Of a DNA stretch of 10,562 nt, positions 7,801 to 10,562 are shown one piece after another. The notes under the pieces were generated by a model. The model did not search any database, was not told the origin of the DNA, and was given only the letters and a program-made list of their open reading frames with translations. This DNA comes from Bacteroidales bacterium UBA2939 (GTDB taxonomy: Bacteria > Bacteroidota > Bacteroidia > Bacteroidales > P3): positions 3,782-14,343 of the forward strand of contig DECD01000014.1 of the NCBI GenBank assembly GCA_002349055.1, in the 5' to 3' direction. Numbering within the stretch: position 1 is the stretch's first letter; each line of letters opens with the position of its first letter. Made by a program: the position numbers and the translations under genes.

Positions 7801-9452
7801 AACCCCTCACCGACATCTCCCTGCTCCGTCCCAACCGCAAACGTCTCGGCCTCACCCTCGACATCCCTGCGGGGACCACCAGAGAGTTGGCGTTCATCAT
7901 CGCGGTAGACTCCTTCGAGGCCCCAGCGCCACAGAAGCCCCTGACAACCCTTTCGGCCATCAACGAGGAATTCAAGCGGGTGGTCCGATACTGGGACTCC
8001 CGTCTCTCGCACATCCAGGTGGAGACCCCGGACCCCGCCTTCAACCACATGATCAACCGCTGGTACCTCTACCAGGTGTGCTCCTCGCGCCTCTTTGCCC
8101 GCGCGGGCTTCTACCAGGTGGGCGGCGCCACGGGCTTCCGCGACCAATTGCAGGACGTCATGTCGCTGCTCTACAGCGACCCTCGCTATGCACGCCGCCA
8201 GATTCTGGACCATGCGGCGCACCAGTTCTCCGAGGGCGACGTGCTACACTGGTGGCACGAGGGCCTCAAGATGGGCGCCCGCACCACCTTCAGCGACGAC
8301 TACCTCTGGCTGCTCTTCGTCACCTACCAATACGTCACCATCACCGGCGACACCACCATCCTTGCCGAGCAGGTGCCCTTCACGCTGTCGGACCAGCTGG
8401 GACCCGGCGAAGCCGAGCGTGGCATGAACTACGCCATTGGGACCGAAAAGGCCACTTTGTATGAGCATCTGAAGAGGGCCGTCAACCGCTCGCTGAGCCG
8501 CATGGGTCGCCACGGGTTGCCGCTGATGGGCTGCGGCGACTGGAACGACGGCATGAGTGCCGTGGGCGTCGAGGGCAAGGGCGAGAGCGTATGGGTCGCC
8601 TTCTTCCTCTGCGACCTGCTGCCTAAGATGGAGCAGCTCACCCAGATGATGCCCGATGCCGACCTCACCTACTGCAGCGAACTCGCCCAAGCCCGCCAGC
8701 GGCTCGTCGACGCCCTGCAGGCCCACGCCTGGGACGGCGCCTGGTTCCTCCGCGCTTACTTCGACAACGGGACACCCATGGGCTCGCGCAACAACGTGGA
8801 GTGCCAGATAGACCTCATCTCGCAGGCTTGGGCAATACTCACCAACGTCGCCACCGAGGAGCAGAAGAGAAGCATCTTCCGCGAGACCGACAACCGGCTC
8901 GTCAACCGCGAACACGAGATCATCCAGCTGCTCACGCCGGCCTTCAAGGACTCGCAGCCGTCGCCGGGCTACATTGCCAACTATCCCGTGGGTGTGCGCG
9001 AAAACGGTGGCCAGTACACCCACGGCGCCATGTGGTACATCATGGCGCAGCTCGAGGAGGGTCGTAACGACATAGCCTACTACCTCTACTCCATCATCAA
9101 CCCCATCCACCGTACCCAAACCCTCGCCGACGTGCTGAAATACAAGGTAGAACCCTACTGCATGGCTGCCGACATCTACTCCAACCCCCAGCATCCCGGA
9201 CGCGGCGGCTGGACGTGGTACACCGGCTCCGCCTCGTGGGCCTACAAGACGGCGGTCGAGAACATCCTCGGCCTCCAGGTGCGCGCGGGCAAGCTTACCC
9301 TCAAGCCCAACATCCCCTCGGAATGGCCGGGCTTCACCCTCAAATACAGATACGGCACCTCTCAGTACATCATCCATTACTCGAACAGTCAGACATGCAC
9401 GCAGACAATCGACCTGGTGGACGACGGAGAGGAGCATAGCTTTGAGTTTTAA
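1842..9452 (+). CDS. Cyclic beta-1,2-glucan synthase-like protein (GT84-GH189-GH94)
   Basis: This inner-membrane enzyme of 2536 residues should make beta-1,2-glucan from UDP-glucose, trim the chain with phosphate and close it into a ring. Residues 35-250 form the conserved N-terminal part (NEW-x-LDNYY; SEYELVKEL; EGRHVGW). Likely transmembrane pairs are near 264-286/296-320, 695-711/724-746 and 832-850/851-874. The GT84 core shows LDTDT (504-508), NEGSFCGKGIYD, LSHDLLEG (616-623) and RHHRW (650-654), the D-x-D, D and RxxRW pattern of processive GT2-like enzymes. Residues about 895-1265 match the glycoamylase-like GH189 cyclisation domain (FSIGYD, FASEARLTSF, GTLFEY, PWGISETAYN, AHHQGM); Glu1119 and Glu1158 are candidate catalytic residues. 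From about 1320 on come two supersandwich domains and the GH94 barrel (GFRDQLQD at 2098-2105, HWWH, GDWNDG at 2232-2237 with the general-acid Asp, GGQYTHG, GWTWYTGSASW). Proteobacterial Cgs/NdvB/ChvB proteins are about 2800-2870 residues, so this one is shorter. An in-frame TAG ends two codons upstream of the ATG, and the DNYY motif precedes the next Met, which fixes the start. Cyclic rather than linear product is inferred. Confidence 0.92.
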   Translation: MRNTYNLFKESVKEVTRYYLLLVEETRSERLVGSTNEWVLDNYYMISEQEKVMKAELKGVESGKWRVESKRVEILWKLLEGYLKRSHHAVDKELLFRYLRGVQLSTKDYLSYPEVWALLPLMKAILIAELATLCRELEATKAYHYRPTDRSMGEKEHLDAAAKQNLMMMNIFNSLKKLSKLPMAELIDAISFSEKALKGEKAGMYDEMQDKTKEDYRVKIVRLSHKQKRSEYELVKELVAKADKEGRHVGWDLFPPKRWNLRAHWYIWIVATVSLALACGFAHLAVSSYSSNMGSLWWLVLLLTVFMAVPMSQVVIDLFNQLLYRLHKPVGTFKLKFKDGLIPKEYATMVIMPTILKNKEKTVELLEQLEVYYLSNINRGNGRSGFNGDTGQNLYYTLIGDAASYKESDAPWDQEVVDAGLQKVNELNNKYGAPIFNFVYRRRAWSEGEQSWLGHERKRGAILHFNDLLLGATSEEDKTKRFRCETITHWLNGQECPIQFIITLDTDTELVLYSAQKLIGAMAHPLNRAHLSPDGRRVDRGYGIMQPRVNVDVEVTNKSRYAQLFAGLGGLDVYTTASFELYQDIFNEGSFCGKGIYDLRIFQQVLNGTFPQNLILSHDLLEGCHIRCGLINDVELFDDNPSNYIDDAKRHHRWTRGDWQIIPWLKGKVRNEKGERVKNQVNTIGRWKIFDNLRRSVLSLALLVAILVGYSLDGLNGLSGFSGTWFVAAALVAVASPIVFFILGQVTRVPSFGKRYKYYMTLMRGFKVIIYRSLVQFALLPKEACMYTDALVRACWRMWFSHHNLLAWITSDEAAKSTKGTLDDYLKKFWFNYAASAVLVVLGLLGDVGPLGWAGIFFCLAMWTSAPFLMYWLGKKFPHDRKTLSEKETDEVRQLAKDTWHFFDSLITEENHWLIPDNYQLNREKKSDYKTSPTNIGFSLTAVVSAAELGFITREAAVERIEHIVATVEKLEKWNGHLYNWYGLETLNALPNFFISTCDSGNFVACLYVVKGFLDTIRRDAGLPRLQQLLAKVDRLISQTDFSKLYNPQLDVFSIGYDTQSHTLLPYHYNNFASEARLTSFLTIAQGDAPYKHWFCLDKTLVQYGGYKGVASWYGTLFEYFMPLIFLPTYKHTLMDETYSFAIRAQRAFYPQPWGISETAYNELDDAQNYKYHAFGVPYLKFQNTTPDRIVVSPYSSLMTISVDDRAVYENIQNFKKLDMYDQFGFLESYDEEDHVSVKAHYAHHQGMILASLANYLANHCLQRYFMQEPAMKSMETLLKEKAQVKPYIDLKVTQYKRYQYSKVQTESDARNFDTIANVPETGVLSNGQYTVHLNDRGSGFSRYKNILLNRYRKITSDHYGSYLYIRNLANDHLWSNTYAPLDVMPESYHVSFASDKITYLRVDFDIETKTEITVLKDRSAELRHITFTNNSGQPVDLEITSYGEVVLAPPAEDENHRVFNAMKIFSEYDPAHQALIFSRPGTAHSRHYLLHKLWVEENEKEEMRNENGVVEYETSRLKFLGRGNSLRHADIIENRRVLSSTVGTTLDPVFSMRRRLHIADGKSGEAFILTGFSKSKEHLLQLTEQYQSHVDVEHAFKTASVFNNMRNSMSLLKGSQMRLYNNISKYLTQTATLGNERQKILAKNTLSQSGLWRFSISGDLPIILMEVDSMEHSGFAKEMLRAFEYYKTHGLVLDLVFINDAPNVEREGLTHFIRGMANTEHLWAPHSERGSVYIVDGANLSEAERTLFHTVAHLSFSSKEGITIHEQLRRLEIANQHYQDKIEYPVLKPKKEFRVWSDLEFYNQYGGFDNEGRDYVVTNTNTPMPWVNVIANESHFGFIVSSTMAGFTFAHNAQQFKLTSWSNDIVRDNASEMLLINKQQFLPATARHSQGWSAFDAEYDGMKVAVRLFVAVDRMEKYYQIRVENTAAEPQHVQLDMVYKLVLGLSEEQTARYLYSEWDQASNSILVRNVYHPIYRHQVVRLTATEPLTDISLLRPNRKRLGLTLDIPAGTTRELAFIIAVDSFEAPAPQKPLTTLSAINEEFKRVVRYWDSRLSHIQVETPDPAFNHMINRWYLYQVCSSRLFARAGFYQVGGATGFRDQLQDVMSLLYSDPRYARRQILDHAAHQFSEGDVLHWWHEGLKMGARTTFSDDYLWLLFVTYQYVTITGDTTILAEQVPFTLSDQLGPGEAERGMNYAIGTEKATLYEHLKRAVNRSLSRMGRHGLPLMGCGDWNDGMSAVGVEGKGESVWVAFFLCDLLPKMEQLTQMMPDADLTYCSELAQARQRLVDALQAHAWDGAWFLRAYFDNGTPMGSRNNVECQIDLISQAWAILTNVATEEQKRSIFRETDNRLVNREHEIIQLLTPAFKDSQPSPGYIANYPVGVRENGGQYTHGAMWYIMAQLEEGRNDIAYYLYSIINPIHRTQTLADVLKYKVEPYCMAADIYSNPQHPGRGGWTWYTGSASWAYKTAVENILGLQVRAGKLTLKPNIPSEWPGFTLKYRYGTSQYIIHYSNSQTCTQTIDLVDDGEEHSFEF
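2017..2059 (+). repeat. In-frame imperfect 7-base repeat array inside the synthase gene
   Basis: Five consecutive 7-base units run from 2017 to 2051: GAGTGGA, then GAGTGGT, then AAGTGGA, then GAGTGGA, then a degenerate AAGTAAA. After a one-base slip a further GAGTGGA follows at 2053-2059. The consensus is RAGTGGA. It is translated as residues 59-73 (GVESGKWRVESKRVE), in a region where proteobacterial homologues usually carry a different segment with a YYRELP-like motif. Arrays with other unit sequences but the same period occur at 6335, 9444 and 10495. Confidence 0.8.
3843..3886 (+). repeat. Possible decayed 7-base array in a cytosolic loop of the synthase gene
   Basis: A purine-rich stretch with irregular 7-8 base rhythm (AAAGTGCG, AAACGAA, AAAGGCG, then poorer units) encodes residues 668-682 (KVRNEKGERVKNQVN). 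It lies between the conserved PWLKG and RWKIFDNLRR blocks of the glycosyltransferase. Its base composition (A/G-rich, few C-ending codons) contrasts with the C-rich codons on both sides. Periodicity is much weaker than in the other arrays, so this may be just a lysine/glutamate-rich loop. Confidence 0.3.
6335..6362 (+). repeat. In-frame 7-base repeat array in the linker before FLGRG
   Basis: Four abutting 7-base units occupy 6335-6362: AAATGAG, AAAGAAG, AAATGCG and AAATGAA. They are translated as residues 1498-1507 (ENEKEEMRNE), a charged linker just before the conserved ETSRLKFLGRG block of the first supersandwich domain. The A/G-rich composition stands out from the C-rich codons before and after it, which suggests an inserted or expanded tract rather than ordinary coding drift. 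Confidence 0.7.
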
Positions 9453-9479
9453 GTTTTAAGTTTTAAAGTTTTAAGTTAA
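9444..9479 (+). repeat. 7-base AAGTTTT array spanning the synthase stop codon
   Basis: Units GAGTTTT (9444-9450), AAGTTTT (9451-9457 and 9458-9464), one extra A, AAGTTTT (9466-9472) and a partial AAGTTAA (9473-9479). The last two codons (Glu-Phe) and the TAA stop at 9450-9452 are made from the repeat. The array fills nearly all of the 32-base gap to the next gene. No hairpin followed by a T-run is present, so it does not look like an intrinsic terminator. Confidence 0.85.
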
Positions 9480-9484
9480 CGGAT

Positions 9485-10510
9485 ATGAAACGCATTTTTA
9501 TCATGTTGCTGGGAGCTGTCCTGATTGTGGGCTGCGGAGGCAAAAAAAGCAATTCTGAATGGACAGACACTATCAGCGTGGAAGGTCTTGTGGTGTCGAA
9601 TGGTAACAACACGGGCCAGCGTGAGTATGTGGGCGACATTGGTTCAGAAGTAGAAGTGACTGTGAGTTTCCTCCTCGGCGGCACGCTGGAAAAGGTGGCC
9701 GTGAGCAATGGACAGACCGTCCGCAAAGGGCAGTTTCTGGCCGAGGTGGATGGCACCACGGCCGGGAGTCTGCACAACACCGCATTGGCCACGTTGCGCC
9801 AGGCCGAGGATGCATGGAACCGTCTGAAGAACGTCCATGCGGAGGGCGGCATCAGCGACGTGCGCTGGATGCAGATGGAGACGGACCTGGAGAAGGCTCG
9901 ACAGGCCGAAGTTGCCGCAAGAAAGCGGCTGGAGGACTGCGTCATCAAGGCACCCTTCGACGGTGTCATCTCGTGCAAGAGCCACCATGTGGGGGAGGAG
10001 ATGAAGCCCCTGGAGCCTTTTGGCCGCGTGATAGACATGCGTCGGCTAAGGGTGGGCTTCTCGGTGCCGGAACATGAGATAGGGCTGCTGCCCGTGGGCA
10101 GCACGGCCACGGCCGTCATTCCCGCACTGGAGGACCGCGAGCTGACGATACGCATCAGCGACAAGAGCCTTATAGCCAATCCGCTGGGGCACACCTACAA
10201 GGTATATGCCACAGTGGAAGAGGGCGACAGGGAGGGGCTGCTGCCCGACATGGTGGCGAAGGTTCACCTGTCGCTGAACGACAAGGTGGGCATCGTCATT
10301 CCCTCGGAGTGTGTGACGGTGATGCCTGAAGGTACGGTGGTATGGGTCGTCACCGACGGCAAAGCCTGGCACCGCGCCGTCACCATCGGCGAGTTTGTGA
10401 GGAATGGCGTGATTGTGGAGAGCGGTCTCTCCGACGGCGACACAGTCATCACCCTCGGCCAACAGAAACTCTACAATGGAGCGAAGGTGAAAGTAAGAAC
10501 CAAGAACTGA
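9485..10510 (+). CDS. RND efflux membrane-fusion (adaptor) lipoprotein, HlyD/AcrA family
   Basis: This 341-residue protein is the periplasmic adaptor of a tripartite efflux pump, linking an inner-membrane RND permease to an outer-membrane channel. The signal peptide MKRIFIMLLGAVLIVGC ends in a lipobox I-V-G-C with the lipidated Cys at 17. The first biotinyl-lipoyl half is near residues 57-90 (GGTLEKVAVSNGQTVRKGQFLAEVD). An alpha-hairpin of heptad type spans about 93-150 (LATLRQAEDAWNRLK; EKARQAEVAARKRLE). The second lipoyl half is at 151-186 (CVIKAPFDGVIS), followed by the beta-barrel (about 187-265) and the membrane-proximal domain with VIPSECV (271-277). Length is at the short end for the family, in keeping with a short hairpin. 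It starts 32 bases after the synthase stop and is followed after 5 bases by the probable permease gene, the usual adaptor-permease order. The spacer contains only repeat sequence and no convincing promoter, so it could be read through from the synthase gene. Substrate is not predictable. Confidence 0.92.
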   Translation: MKRIFIMLLGAVLIVGCGGKKSNSEWTDTISVEGLVVSNGNNTGQREYVGDIGSEVEVTVSFLLGGTLEKVAVSNGQTVRKGQFLAEVDGTTAGSLHNTALATLRQAEDAWNRLKNVHAEGGISDVRWMQMETDLEKARQAEVAARKRLEDCVIKAPFDGVISCKSHHVGEEMKPLEPFGRVIDMRRLRVGFSVPEHEIGLLPVGSTATAVIPALEDRELTIRISDKSLIANPLGHTYKVYATVEEGDREGLLPDMVAKVHLSLNDKVGIVIPSECVTVMPEGTVVWVVTDGKAWHRAVTIGEFVRNGVIVESGLSDGDTVITLGQQKLYNGAKVKVRTKN

Positions 10511-10515
10511 GAACT
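10495..10515 (+). repeat. 7-base RAGAACY array spanning the adaptor stop codon
   Basis: Three abutting units AAGAACC (10495-10501), AAGAACT (10502-10508) and GAGAACT (10509-10515) cover the last codons of the adaptor (Arg-Thr-Lys-Asn), its TGA stop at 10508-10510 and the 5-base gap. The array ends exactly where the next ATG begins at 10516. Three copies is a short array, but the position and period match the one at the previous gene end. Confidence 0.65.
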
Positions 10516-10562
10516 ATGGCACGGAAGACGAATATGATAGAGGGGGCGATGCGGAGTTTCCC
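10516..10562 (+). CDS. Start of probable RND efflux permease gene (cut by window edge)
   Basis: Only 15 full codons are visible: MARKTNMIEGAMRSF. The M-I-E-G-A-M-R pattern shortly after the start resembles the amphipathic N-terminus that precedes the first transmembrane helix in Bacteroidota RND permeases (AcrB/CusA superfamily), where IIEYAMRN- or LIEGAMRY-like sequences are common. The position 5 bases after a membrane-fusion protein gene supports this. A full permease would be about 1000-1050 residues, nearly all outside the window. The start has no Shine-Dalgarno sequence. Confidence 0.68.
   Translation, partial: MARKTNMIEGAMRSF

Noticed and set aside
5034..8222. A 1062-codon open frame on the minus strand, opposite the synthase gene
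   Set aside because: Its product is a low-complexity mix of Val, Glu, Gly, Asp and His with no recognisable motifs. It follows from the C-rich third codon positions of the real gene on the other strand, which suppress stops in the antisense frame.
1842..9452. Two or more separate genes (glucoamylase and cellobiose/chitobiose phosphorylase) fused by misreading
   Set aside because: The domain order and linking conserved blocks are those of known single-chain cyclic glucan synthases, and the frame is continuous without internal stops or frameshifts.
9444..9479. CRISPR array or intrinsic terminator at the synthase gene end
   Set aside because: The repeat unit is only 7 bases with no spacers, and there is no GC-rich stem followed by a T-run.

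Overview
The window looks like the chromosome of a member of the Bacteroidota, most likely Bacteroidales. The evidence is a textbook Bacteroides-type promoter (TTTG, 20-base spacer, TAATTTTG) ahead of the largest gene, starts without Shine-Dalgarno sequences, a U32-family protein of the Bacteroidales type, and an RND efflux pair whose adaptor is a lipoprotein. The coding DNA is rather GC-rich for that group. No mobile element, tRNA, rRNA or CRISPR array was seen.

Layout. On the minus strand, reading leftwards from about 1701, lie a 237-residue lipoprotein that looks like a small outer-membrane beta-barrel and then, one base after its stop, a U32-family iron-sulfur protein that runs off the left edge. 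A 140-base divergent intergenic region (1702-1841) carries the promoter for the plus strand. From 1842 to 9452 a single 2536-codon gene encodes a cyclic beta-1,2-glucan synthase-like protein. It has an N-terminal conserved domain, a membrane-embedded GT84 glycosyltransferase, a GH189-type (glycoamylase-like) cyclisation domain and a C-terminal GH94 phosphorylase module. After 32 bases come a lipoprotein membrane-fusion protein (9485-10510) and, 5 bases later, the first 15 codons of what is probably its RND permease.

How the genes work together. The large synthase would polymerise glucose from UDP-glucose into beta-1,2-glucan at the inner membrane, trim it by phosphorolysis and cyclise it, giving an osmoregulated periplasmic glucan. 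The adaptor and permease look like an ordinary two-gene start of a tripartite efflux operon and have no evident link to the glucan. The minus-strand pair is probably co-transcribed.

The least ordinary signal is a set of short imperfect arrays with a 7-base period. Two clear ones (2017-2059 and 6335-6362) lie in frame inside the synthase gene. Two more sit exactly at gene ends (9444-9479 and 10495-10515) and supply the stop codons of the synthase and of the adaptor. A weaker one may lie at 3843-3886. Three of the clear arrays share a unit beginning with purine-A-G, although the other four bases differ from array to array. I see no new defence or mobile system.
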